A stretch of 64,000 nt of DNA from positions 1,550,001-1,614,000 of the forward strand of contig NZ_QWDC01000001.1 in assembly GCF_003432115.1 (NCBI RefSeq), written 5' to 3'. The notes under the pieces were generated by a model. That model had not been told where the DNA came from, ran no database searches, and saw only the letters and a list, made by a program, of their open reading frames with translations. The translations under genes and the position numbers were made by a program. Origin of the DNA: Mucilaginibacter conchicola (GTDB lineage Bacteria > Bacteroidota > Bacteroidia > Sphingobacteriales > Sphingobacteriaceae). This document shows, piece by piece, positions 26,168 to 34,234 of this stretch. Within the stretch, counting starts at the first letter, position 1; every line of letters begins with the position of its first letter.

Positions 26168-27790
26168 TTAGTCAACGTTATCGTGCAGGAATGAGTTATT
26201 GTTCCTTATCTCGGTTTTACCGTCGCTATCAGGCAATAATGAAAACCTTGATACCTGGCTTTCATCTGATGCAGGTGTTTGCTGAAGGGCTATTTCCTTG
26301 CGTTTGTAGGCAGGCACATTCTCCAGTTCCTGGATGTTGCCGTTGCGCAGTTTCATGCTCAGGTCTTTTAAGCGCATGATACGCTCGCGAGATTTACGCA
26401 GCTGCTCTTCAATAGACTCATCAGTTTTATCTTCGTCGGCATTTAAAGCTTGTGGCTCCGGTTCAGGTTCAGGCTCAGGTTGCTGTACTTGCGTAGCAAC
26501 AGGCTCAAAGTTCATTACGGTCTCCGTTACTTTAAAAGTAAATCCGGCTTCCTCTGCTTCTTCAGGGGCAGCTGGTGCTTCTTCGGTAAGGCTGTATCTT
26601 ATTACGTCGTTATTATCTTGTTTGTCCTGCTCTTCAGCGCGGGCAAATAAGTCGAACAAACCTGTTTGTTTAGGCTCGTCCTTAACGGTGCTTTTCATAT
26701 ATGGTTCAGCAACCAGATCGGTATCTGCTTTAACCGGAGTGATAAACTCATTCACGGGTTTTACCAAGGGCTCGTTCTCAGGCACCAGCATCGATACTAT
26801 TTTCTTGTTGTTGTTCTCTTTCTCGCGCTCGTCTTTAGTTTGGAAACCGGTAGCGATGATGGTTACCGATATCTTATCGCCCAGATTTTCATCTTTACAG
26901 TTACCCCAGATAAGGTCGGCAGCTAAACCGGCTTCTTCCTGGATGTAATCGGTAATAACGCTTACCTCATCCATGGTTACTTCGCTGTCGCCTGAGCTGA
27001 TGTTTAACAGGATGTAACGTGCACCTTCAATTTCGTTATCTTTTAACAGCGGAGATGCCAATGCACCTTCTACTGCTTTTAATGCGCGGTTCTCACCATC
27101 GGCACTGCTGCTACCCATTATAGATACGCCGCTGTCCTTCATTACGGTGCGCACATCCTTAAAGTCAACGTTGATATAACCGGGCAGGGTAATGATCTCG
27201 GCAATACCTTTAGCGGCCGTTGTTAAGATGTTATCTGCCTGTGCAAATGCCGAACTCATGGTTAGATTACCAAAGATCTGGCGAAGCCTGTCGTTTGAGA
27301 TAACCAGGTATGAGTCGACATACTTTTTCAGTTCTTCCATACCTTCTTCGGCCTGCATTTTACGGCGTTTGCCTTCAAACGAGAACGGAGTGGTGATGAT
27401 GCCTACCGTAAGGATATCCAGCTCGCGGGCGGCCTTTGCTATAATAGGGCTTGCACCTGTACCGGTACCACCGCCCATACCTGCGGTGATGAACAGCATT
27501 TTTGTGTTGCTGCCCAACATCTGCTTAATGTCGTCAATGTTCTCTATAGCCGAGTTTTTACCAACCTCGGGGATAGAGCCGGCGCCCATACCTTCTGTTA
27601 AACTTGCGCCTAACTGAACCTTGTTAGGGATAGGGCTAAGCTCGAGAGCCTGCGCATCGGTGTTACAAATAATGAAATCAACACCGGTGATTCCCTGCCT
27701 GTACATATGGTTTACTGCGTTGCCGCCGCCACCGCCAACACCAATTACTTTGATGATCGACGATTTTTCCTTTAACATCTCAAACTGCAT
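26168..27790 (-). CDS. ftsZ: Cell division protein FtsZ
   Basis: A 540-residue tubulin-like GTPase forming the division ring. GMGGGTGTG (104-112) is the tubulin signature GTP loop; NTDAQAL and the T7 loop (VDFKDVRTVM) that completes GTPase sites are present. The core ends near residue 330, then a long acidic linker carries an E-P repeat (QQPEPEPEPEPQ), and the C-terminus is NVPAYKRKEIAL then a short extension. The conserved helix that binds FtsA lies there. The linker is longer than in E. coli, as usual for the phylum. It is last in the dcw cluster, 257 nt below ftsA. Confidence 0.97.
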   Translation of the reverse strand: MQFEMLKEKSSIIKVIGVGGGGGNAVNHMYRQGITGVDFIICNTDAQALELSPIPNKVQLGASLTEGMGAGSIPEVGKNSAIENIDDIKQMLGSNTKMLFITAGMGGGTGTGASPIIAKAARELDILTVGIITTPFSFEGKRRKMQAEEGMEELKKYVDSYLVISNDRLRQIFGNLTMSSAFAQADNILTTAAKGIAEIITLPGYINVDFKDVRTVMKDSGVSIMGSSSADGENRALKAVEGALASPLLKDNEIEGARYILLNISSGDSEVTMDEVSVITDYIQEEAGLAADLIWGNCKDENLGDKISVTIIATGFQTKDEREKENNNKKIVSMLVPENEPLVKPVNEFITPVKADTDLVAEPYMKSTVKDEPKQTGLFDLFARAEEQDKQDNNDVIRYSLTEEAPAAPEEAEEAGFTFKVTETVMNFEPVATQVQQPEPEPEPEPQALNADEDKTDESIEEQLRKSRERIMRLKDLSMKLRNGNIQELENVPAYKRKEIALQQTPASDESQVSRFSLLPDSDGKTEIRNNNSFLHDNVD

Positions 27791-27856
27791 AATCCTTATT
27801 TTCAGCTATGTATATTCTGACGATTAGATAGATTTTCTTAATGTAATATTAATAGT

Positions 27857-27916
27857 TTTTCCACAGGGTTTTTCCACAATCGTTTATAATGTGGAAAAGT
27901 TATGGTTTGTGGAAAA
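27857..27916. promoter_or_regulatory. Cluster of four TTTTCCACA (DnaA-box-like) motifs above ftsZ
   Basis: TTTTCCACA occurs at 27857-27865 and 27870-27878 on the plus strand and as TGTGGAAAA at 27890-27898 and 27908-27916. All four fit the relaxed DnaA-box TTWTNCACA. The pairs face each other around an AT-rich centre. They lie 67-126 nt upstream of the ftsZ start. A replication-initiator or other factor could act here; unproven. Confidence 0.5.
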
Positions 27917-27929
27917 GTAGCTTACTCAA

Positions 27930-28047
27930 CTCCTCGCGAGTTTTACTCACCCCGACATTGCTTCGCTCGTCGACCCTCTCTTCGCTGCGCGCAAAGAGGG
28001 TTTTAGCTCCCCTCTTTGCGAAGCAGAGAGGGGTTGGGGGAGAGGCT
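27930..28047. repeat. Palindromic repeat block in the ftsA-ftsZ spacer
   Basis: CTCCTCGCGAGTTTTACTCA, a CGACATTGC..CTCGTCG pair, CCCTCT..AGAGGG and CTCCCCTCT..AGAGGGG with GGTTGGGGGAG form a chain of hairpins. The last one resembles the C-rich arms near murG and murD and abuts the ftsA stop codon. Confidence 0.6.
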
Positions 28048-29397
28048 TTACTTCAAGAAATCCTCATCCTTTATATCGTCCTTAATAAATTTTTTACCCG
28101 ATTCTAAAATTTTGCTCAACAAACCAAACTTGCGGTCGTCAGTATATTTTACTTTTTCCTGCTTAACTGCTGCGGTTGCCGGTGCGGCTGTCATGCCTTC
28201 GTATTCCATTTTCTGGATACCTTTTATCAACAGACCAATACCTGTAGCATACGTAGGGCTTTGCATATCCTCGTAGGTTGCTTTTGGCAATACCTCGTTC
28301 TTAGCAAGGTGTTCGTTAGGGTAACCTACGCGGCAATCTAAACCGGTTACATACTCTATCAGTTGCGTTAAGTGTTTTAACTGTGCACCGCCACCTGTTA
28401 CTACTATACCGGCAATCAGCTTTTTCTCGTAGCCTGATGATTTTATCTCGTAGTAAACATGCTCAATGATCTCTTCCATACGGGCCTGGATCACAAAAGC
28501 CAGGTTTTTAACCGAGATCTCTTTTGGCTCGCGGCCACGCAGGCCCGGAACACATACTATCTCGTTCTCTTTATTCTCTTCGGCCAGGGCAGAACCAAAC
28601 CTTACTTTCAATTGCTCGGCAATGTTGCGCATTACTGAACAGCCCTCGCGGATATCTTCAGTTACGCTATTACCACCAAACGGGATAACGGCTGTGTGGC
28701 GTATAATACCTTCGTGGAAGATAGCCACATCTGTTGTGCCACCACCTATATCTACCAGCACTACGCCTGCCTCTTTCTCCTCATCGCTCAGTACGGACTC
28801 TGACGATGCAAGAGGCTCAAGGATAAGTTCCTGGCTTTCAAGCTGTGCTTTGTTAACACATTTTACTATATTTTTAATGGCAGTTACCTGGCCTGATATG
28901 ATGTGGAAATTGGCCTCAAGGCGTACACCAGCCATACCGATAGGGTCTTTAATACCCGGCTCATTATCTACCGTAAACTCCTGCGGCAACACATGAATGA
29001 TCTCCTCTCCCGGCGGCATCACCAGGTTGTACATATCCTCAACCAGTTTATCAATATCCTTACGGCCTATCTCTTGTGATAGGTCGCGGCGGGTAATGAG
29101 GCCCCTGTGCTGCAGGCTTTTTATGTGCTGACCGGCAATGCCAACATTTACTATCCTTATCTCAACGTTGGACTGCGTACCGGCCACATCTACTGCCTGT
29201 ACTATGCCCTGCACGGTTTTATCAATATTTGATACCATACCACGCGTGACACCCGCCGACTCTGCTTTTCCTATCCCTAACACCTCTATTTTGCCGTTCT
29301 TGCTCCTGCGGCCAACGATCACGCAAATTTTAGTTGTACCTATATCAAGGCCTACTACAATTGGCGAGCTTTTTTCATGTGTCGAACTCTTGTCCAT
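28048..29397 (-). CDS. ftsA: Cell division protein FtsA
   Basis: A 449-residue actin-fold ATPase. It starts PIVVGLDIGTTKICVIVG (phosphate-1 loop), carries VLVDIGGGTTDVAIF (phosphate-2) and GIVVTGGGAQLKHL (adenosine), with the SHS2-type 1C subdomain between. The C-terminus LLSKILESGKKFIKDD forms a basic amphipathic helix that tethers it and FtsZ to the inner membrane. It links the Z ring to FtsQ/FtsW/FtsI. It lies 35 nt below ftsQ in the same operon. Confidence 0.96.
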   Translation of the reverse strand: MDKSSTHEKSSPIVVGLDIGTTKICVIVGRRSKNGKIEVLGIGKAESAGVTRGMVSNIDKTVQGIVQAVDVAGTQSNVEIRIVNVGIAGQHIKSLQHRGLITRRDLSQEIGRKDIDKLVEDMYNLVMPPGEEIIHVLPQEFTVDNEPGIKDPIGMAGVRLEANFHIISGQVTAIKNIVKCVNKAQLESQELILEPLASSESVLSDEEKEAGVVLVDIGGGTTDVAIFHEGIIRHTAVIPFGGNSVTEDIREGCSVMRNIAEQLKVRFGSALAEENKENEIVCVPGLRGREPKEISVKNLAFVIQARMEEIIEHVYYEIKSSGYEKKLIAGIVVTGGGAQLKHLTQLIEYVTGLDCRVGYPNEHLAKNEVLPKATYEDMQSPTYATGIGLLIKGIQKMEYEGMTAAPATAAVKQEKVKYTDDRKFGLLSKILESGKKFIKDDIKDEDFLK

Positions 29398-29432
29398 ACT
29401 TTTAATTTTTAATAGATGTCTTTTCCGTACTG

Positions 29433-30314
29433 TTATAAAACCGGCGGTTTTTCTGCCTGCGCCGTGTCTTGTTTAATTTTTGCACGCTTTATTGAATCGG
29501 CTTCAAACTCCTTGCGGCGCTTAAGCGAATCCAGCAGCGTTTCGTTTTTAACCCCCACTACCTGGTTAAAATATTTTATGTTGATAACCTTATAAGCATC
29601 CCAACCCACAGTTGGCAGTGCCTGTTTGTAAAACACTTTAAGGTTATTGAACCTCACATCCAATGAGTCGGCATTACCCAGCAATATGCGCTGGTTGCCT
29701 ACCCGCGGTATCAGCTCTATCTCATGGTTCTCGTTCACATAGATCTGCGCTATCTGCGCATCCCATAATGAGTCCTTCCTGATGAAATCGGCTGTTTTGT
29801 AAATATCCTTTGCCATTACGGTATGCAACGAGTCGACCTTGTTGGCAAACAACTCATCAATAAAACCATTGGCAACCAATACCCTCGCGGTAAAGTTTTG
29901 TGAAAGCGGCATTTTCATACCGTGCTCGTCCACGTAAAAATCCTGCTCAAAGCGGTTCATGATCCGCAGCATTGGCTTGCGTTGTACCACTTCTACCTGC
30001 AGGGTGCCGTCCATATCCTCATAAACACGGGCATACTCCACAAATGGATTATGCTTCAGTTTGTTTTCCAACGCGTGGATATCGATATTCTCCAATCTGC
30101 GACCAACCAGATTCTTACCGCTTGCGCCGAGGATGTTATCTATCTCCTGCCTGTCAATAAAGTACTGGTTGCCGGGGATAAATACTTTTACCTTTTTGCA
30201 AACCAGTTCGGCCTTTTTCACTTCAATGAAACTCATCAGCACCACCAGGCCCGAGAGGCTTACCAGCCATCCCAAACCAATCAGCAGCGGTTTCCAGATG
30301 CGTTTCTTAAACAT
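29433..30314 (-). CDS. ftsQ: Cell division protein FtsQ/DivIB
   Basis: A 293-residue bitopic membrane protein with a short cytosolic N-terminus, one helix (about residues 10-30, LLIGLGWLVSLSGLVVLMSF), then a periplasmic POTRA domain (VKVFIPGNQYFIDRQEI) and a beta domain. The C-terminal tail is Lys/Glu-rich (RRKEFEADSIKRAKIKQ). It connects the early divisome to FtsL and FtsI. Its ATG overlaps the murC stop by 8 nt, so the two are translationally coupled. Confidence 0.9.
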   Translation of the reverse strand: MFKKRIWKPLLIGLGWLVSLSGLVVLMSFIEVKKAELVCKKVKVFIPGNQYFIDRQEIDNILGASGKNLVGRRLENIDIHALENKLKHNPFVEYARVYEDMDGTLQVEVVQRKPMLRIMNRFEQDFYVDEHGMKMPLSQNFTARVLVANGFIDELFANKVDSLHTVMAKDIYKTADFIRKDSLWDAQIAQIYVNENHEIELIPRVGNQRILLGNADSLDVRFNNLKVFYKQALPTVGWDAYKVINIKYFNQVVGVKNETLLDSLKRRKEFEADSIKRAKIKQDTAQAEKPPVL

Positions 30315-31662
30315 TTTCTAAAGCGCTTTTATAGGGTTGCACCATTGCATCAATATCACCTGCACCTACTGTTAGCAGCAGCTCGGGTTTCTCGGTGCGT
30401 ACTATTTCAATACTCTCTTGTTTGGCAGCCTTGCGCTTGTTAGCCAGTTTCATGCGGCTTAATATCATCTCACTGTTAACCCCCTCAATAGGCAGCTCCC
30501 TTGCCGGGTATATATCCAGCAGGATGGTTTCATCAGCCATATCCAGCACCTCGGCAAATCCATCGGCAAAATCGCGGGTGCGGGTAAACAGGTGCGGCTG
30601 AAATATCACCGTCAGCTTTTTCTCCGGGTACAATTTTTTTACTGATGCGATAGCCGCACGCAACTCCTCGGGGTGGTGTGCATAATCATCAATAAATATG
30701 GTCTCCGGTGTTTTGAGGATATACTCAAAACGGCGCTTTACTCCTTTAAAAGAGCCTAACGCTTCGCGGATGGCATTAGGGTCTACCTCAACATGCAATG
30801 CTGCCTCGATAGCTGCAGTAGCATTCTCTACGTTGTGCAAACCGGCAATACCCATGCGGATATTCGGGATGCTTACTTTTCCGTCGTTAAAATCGAAGAA
30901 AAAACTACCGTCCTCAATGCGCACGTTAGTGGCCATTGCCTGTGCCTTATCATTCATGGCGTAGGTAAAACCTTCGCCCAATGGCAAACCTTGCCTGTAT
31001 ATTAAAGTACCGCCCTGTTTTATCTGCGATGCAAACAAGTGGAACGATTCTTCCAGTTTTGAATGGTCGCCGTAGATATCCAGGTGGTCGGCATCCATTG
31101 AAGTGATGATGGCAATATTAGGGTGCAGCGTAAGGAATGAGCGATCGTACTCATCTGCTTCAACTACTACAATATCATTTTCGCCATACAGCACATTGGT
31201 TTGGTAGTTTGATGATATGCCACCCAAAAATGCCGAGCAATCTTTACCCGAATCTTTAAGGATATGCGCTATCATGCACGAGGTAGTGGTTTTACCATGG
31301 GTACCTGCCACCGCAATAGTGAACATACCCTTACTGATGATACCCAATACCTGCGAGCGTTTATACAGCTCAAAACCCTGACGCTTCAAAAAGTTCAGTA
31401 TAGCTGAATCTTTAGGGATAGCCGGCGTGTAAATAATGAGCGTGCCCTCATCAGGCGTTTGGAAGCTCATCGGTATGCCGTCCTCTAAATCCTCGTAAAC
31501 TATGCAGATACCCTCGTTATGCAACGCCTCGGTTAGTGGCGTATGCGTTTTATCGTAACCGCAAACAACACACCCGAGGTGATGGAAATAGCGCGCAAGG
31601 CCGCTCATGCCTATGCCGCCTATCCCTACCAGGTAAACTCGTTTTATGTTGTTTAATTCCAT
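30307..31662 (-). CDS. murC: UDP-N-acetylmuramate--L-alanine ligase
   Basis: A 451-residue Mur ligase. N-terminal Rossmann motif LVGIGGIGMSG binds the uridine part, GTHGKTTTS (120-128) is the ATP loop, and VVVEADEYDRSF and DDYAHHPEEL are conserved catalytic segments. It adds L-Ala to UDP-MurNAc, the first amino acid of the peptidoglycan stem. It sits below murG across an 84-nt spacer with a hairpin and overlaps ftsQ. Confidence 0.96.
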   Translation of the reverse strand: MELNNIKRVYLVGIGGIGMSGLARYFHHLGCVVCGYDKTHTPLTEALHNEGICIVYEDLEDGIPMSFQTPDEGTLIIYTPAIPKDSAILNFLKRQGFELYKRSQVLGIISKGMFTIAVAGTHGKTTTSCMIAHILKDSGKDCSAFLGGISSNYQTNVLYGENDIVVVEADEYDRSFLTLHPNIAIITSMDADHLDIYGDHSKLEESFHLFASQIKQGGTLIYRQGLPLGEGFTYAMNDKAQAMATNVRIEDGSFFFDFNDGKVSIPNIRMGIAGLHNVENATAAIEAALHVEVDPNAIREALGSFKGVKRRFEYILKTPETIFIDDYAHHPEELRAAIASVKKLYPEKKLTVIFQPHLFTRTRDFADGFAEVLDMADETILLDIYPARELPIEGVNSEMILSRMKLANKRKAAKQESIEIVRTEKPELLLTVGAGDIDAMVQPYKSALENV

Positions 31663-31673
31663 TTTACTTTCTT

Positions 31674-31710
31674 AAATCTAATCTCCAATTAATCATCAAC
31701 CAATCTCTTA
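31674..31710. repeat. Phrase-like intergenic repeat, AATCTC family
   Basis: AAATCTAATCTCCAATTAATC then CCAATCTCTTAA in the murG-murC spacer, the same words as at 12760, 19961 and 23063. Confidence 0.4.
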
Positions 31711-31743
31711 AAAGACCCCTGCCCTAAAAAGGCAGGGGCTTTT
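31711..31743 (-). terminator. Hairpin between murG and murC (possible attenuator)
   Basis: CCCCTGCC and GGCAGGGG form an 8-bp GC-rich stem extended by A-T pairs, loop ctaaaaa. On the minus strand only a short U run (CTTTTAAG) follows, so it may be a weak terminator or processing site inside the operon. It is 4 nt past the murG stop. Confidence 0.5.
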
Positions 31744-31746
31744 ACT

Positions 31747-32910
31747 TTAATTGTTGTTTGTTATTTGGATAACTTCTTTCGCAATAACTTCATCGGCATC
31801 AGGCAGGGCCAGTTTGCCAATGTTATTGCTTAATGTTTTTTGCAAATCGTTGTCGTTCAATAATTCAAGCGCCTTATCCACCAGTCTGGCCTCTGCATCA
31901 CGGTCGGCAACAAAAATGGCAGCCTGCTCTTCAACCAGCGCCAATGCGTTCTTGGTTTGGTGATCTTCGGCCACGTTTGGCGATGGTACCAGTATCACGG
32001 GCTTTTTAATTACACACAGTTCGGCAATGGTACCTGCACCAGCACGCGATATCACCACATCTGCAGCGGCATAAGCCAAATCCATGCGGTTTAAAAACTC
32101 AACCACGCAGATATCGGGATGCTTATCGGGCCCTAATTGTTGCAGTACGCTCTGGTAATAAAACTTACCGGTTTGCCATATAACCTGCACATCGGCCGCG
32201 ATGATCTTATCCAGACCAGCCATAATACTGTTGTTCAAAGTACGGGCACCCAAACTGCCACCTGTTATCAGGATGGTTTTCTTGAACGACGATAGCTTGT
32301 ACAACTCCAGCGCCTGCATGTGCTTACCGGCAATATTCACCGACTCCTTGCGGATAGGGTTACCGGTTTTGATGATCTTCTCGAACGGGAAAAATTTCTC
32401 CATCCCATCAAAAGCCACGCATATTTTCTTAGCCTTTGCCCCCAGCCATTTATTGGTAATACCTGCGTAAGAGTTTTGCTCTTGTATCAAAGTTGGTATC
32501 CCTTTCAATGATGCCGCATACAACAGCGGCCCTGAAGCAAAACCACCCACTCCTACTGCGGCATCGGGCTTAAAGTCTTTTATAATTTGCAGGGCCTTGC
32601 GCACGCTGCGTAACAGTTTCACCGGGAACATGACGTTCTTCCAGATCGCTTTGCGCTGGATGCCGGAAATATCCAGCCCGATAATTTTATAGCCGGCCGC
32701 CGGAACCTTTTCCATTTCCATGCGGCCATTGGCTCCTACAAACAAAATCTCGGTATCCGGATCAAGCTTTTTTAAGGCATTAGCAATAGATACAGCCGGG
32801 AAAATATGCCCCCCTGTACCGCCGCCGCTTATGATGATACGCAACGGACGCCCCCCAACCCCCTGAAGGGGGAGTTTTTGTGAAGCAGTATTTTCACTGT
32901 TTATGCTCAT
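31747..32910 (-). CDS. murG: UDP-N-acetylglucosamine--undecaprenyl-PP-MurNAc transferase MurG
   Basis: A 387-residue GT28 enzyme that makes lipid II on the inner face of the membrane. The core begins RIIISGGGTGGHIFPAV with the glycine-rich loop at 29-35; GASLGA-like TGGSLGARTLN and the AGAGTIAE motif bind UDP-GlcNAc. The only usable start is ATG 32910, which gives about 22 extra N-terminal residues, SENTASQKLPLQGVGGRP. Residues 12-21 are translated from one arm of a 26-nt inverted repeat whose partner abuts the ftsW stop, so the enzyme has a repeat-derived tail. Confidence 0.95.
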   Translation of the reverse strand: MSINSENTASQKLPLQGVGGRPLRIIISGGGTGGHIFPAVSIANALKKLDPDTEILFVGANGRMEMEKVPAAGYKIIGLDISGIQRKAIWKNVMFPVKLLRSVRKALQIIKDFKPDAAVGVGGFASGPLLYAASLKGIPTLIQEQNSYAGITNKWLGAKAKKICVAFDGMEKFFPFEKIIKTGNPIRKESVNIAGKHMQALELYKLSSFKKTILITGGSLGARTLNNSIMAGLDKIIAADVQVIWQTGKFYYQSVLQQLGPDKHPDICVVEFLNRMDLAYAAADVVISRAGAGTIAELCVIKKPVILVPSPNVAEDHQTKNALALVEEQAAIFVADRDAEARLVDKALELLNDNDLQKTLSNNIGKLALPDADEVIAKEVIQITNNN

Positions 32911-32982
32911 TGCGTTTATTTCTCTTGTATCCTAACCTTAATATCTTTTATCTCATACTCCCCCTTCAGGGGGTTGGGGGGC
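32850..32982. repeat. Inverted-repeat element spanning the murG start
   Basis: Arm 32957-32982 (ACTCCCCCTTCAGGGGG then TTGGGGGGC) and arm 32850-32875 are exact 26-nt complements with 81 nt between. The outer arm touches the ftsW stop codon; the inner arm lies within murG. The ATG of murG is in the loop. Each arm is itself a small palindrome (CCCCCTTCAGGGGG). Confidence 0.85.
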
Positions 32983-34134
32983 TTACGCCGCCACTTCCCT
33001 TATCTCTCCTACCACCACTTTCCTTGGCTCGTCAATATCCCTGCTCACTGAGAGGATAATACCGAAAGCCACGCTGGTAAACAGGATGGATGTACCCCCC
33101 ATACTTACCAACGGTAGCGGCACACCTGTTACCGGACCTAAACCTACTGCAACCGCCATATTGGCAAATGCCTGTATAGTGAGGCTAAAACTCAACCCGC
33201 AAGCCAGCAGTGCGCCGAAGGCTTTTGGTGCTGCAGTTACAATTTTTATGCACCGGTACAACAAGAACAGGTAAATGGCAACTAAAACAATGCCGCCAAA
33301 CATGCCATACTCTTCTATAATGGTTGCATATATAAAATCCGAATACGGGTGTGGCAGATAGTTACGCTCGGTACTGTTGCCCGGGCCCTTCCCAAAGAAC
33401 CCGCCGGTAGCAATGGCTATCTTGGCATGGTCAGATTGGAACGACTTATCCGGGTTGGCTGTCTCCGGGTGCATAAATGCATGCACACGCGAAATGTATG
33501 TTGTACGGCGAGGGCCCAAAAAAACCACGCCTAATAACAATATTGCACCTGCGGCACATACCACGCTGATCTGTTTGATACTGATACGGCCAATGATCAA
33601 CAATAAAATGCTTACACCGAACAACATCAACGCCGTAGACAAGTTTGCCAGGGCAATTAATATAAACACCACACAAACCGAACCCATGATAGGGATGAAC
33701 GATTGCTTAACATCCTTAATATTTTCCTGCTTACGCGATAGTGTACGCGCCAGGTAAGTGATCAAAGCCAGTTTTGCCAAATCGGATGTCTGGAAGGTTA
33801 AGCCCGTACCCGGGATAGCTATCCAGCGGCTTGCATCATTCACGTGGCTACCAAATATCAGCGTGTATAACAACAACGGAATGGTTATCGCCATTAACAA
33901 CTTGGAAATACCGGCATAATAACGGTAATCTAACAAGTGCGAAAAGTACATCAGTGCCAAACCACCCACTATCATAAACAAGTGCTTCATCAGGATAAAC
34001 TCCGTAGCCTTACCCTGTTTGTAGGCCAGCGTACCCGTTGAACTATATACCGCAAGCAACGACAATACCGATAGCAATATCACTATCAGCCATATCCAGC
34101 GGTCTCCTTTAACGTTGTTGAGTACTTGGTTCAT
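32983..34134 (-). CDS. ftsW: Lipid II polymerase FtsW (SEDS family)
   Basis: A 383-residue SEDS membrane protein with about ten helices. It begins with a hydrophilic lead then LIVILLSVLSLLAVYSS. Typical segments are GLTFQTSDLAKLALITYLA, GGFFGKGPGNSTE and GVPLPLVSMGGTSILF. It polymerises lipid II at the septum with FtsI. It is placed between murD and murG, as in many bacteria. The spacer to murD (100 nt) holds CTATGG-type repeats, and the 3' end abuts a C-rich repeat arm. Confidence 0.94.
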   Translation of the reverse strand: MNQVLNNVKGDRWIWLIVILLSVLSLLAVYSSTGTLAYKQGKATEFILMKHLFMIVGGLALMYFSHLLDYRYYAGISKLLMAITIPLLLYTLIFGSHVNDASRWIAIPGTGLTFQTSDLAKLALITYLARTLSRKQENIKDVKQSFIPIMGSVCVVFILIALANLSTALMLFGVSILLLIIGRISIKQISVVCAAGAILLLGVVFLGPRRTTYISRVHAFMHPETANPDKSFQSDHAKIAIATGGFFGKGPGNSTERNYLPHPYSDFIYATIIEEYGMFGGIVLVAIYLFLLYRCIKIVTAAPKAFGALLACGLSFSLTIQAFANMAVAVGLGPVTGVPLPLVSMGGTSILFTSVAFGIILSVSRDIDEPRKVVVGEIREVAA

Positions 34135-34142
34135 TTTTTAGT

Positions 34143-34231
34143 TTATAGTCCATGGACCATAGCCCATAGTATTTTTTTGATTTTTATCTGCAAGTCCTGT
34201 CTATGGTCTATTGACTATCGACTATGGACTT
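34143..34231. repeat. Phrase-like intergenic repeat, CTATGG family
   Basis: ATAGTCCATGGACCATAGCC and CTATGGTCTATTGACTATCG then ACTATGGACTT fill the murD-ftsW spacer. Parts are inverted with respect to each other. Same words as at 10109-10228. Confidence 0.5.
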
Positions 34232-34234
34232 CTC

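Noticed and set aside
26334..26948. 204-codon plus-strand frame with Ser/Gly repeats
   Set aside because: It is the antisense of the FtsZ linker; the repeats mirror the E-P codons.
27857..27916. Replication origin
   Set aside because: Four boxes sit inside the dcw operon; no dnaA, dnaN, gidA or rnpA-type genes and no DNA unwinding element are evident.
29922..30443. 173-codon plus-strand frame
   Set aside because: Antisense to ftsQ and murC, both strongly supported.
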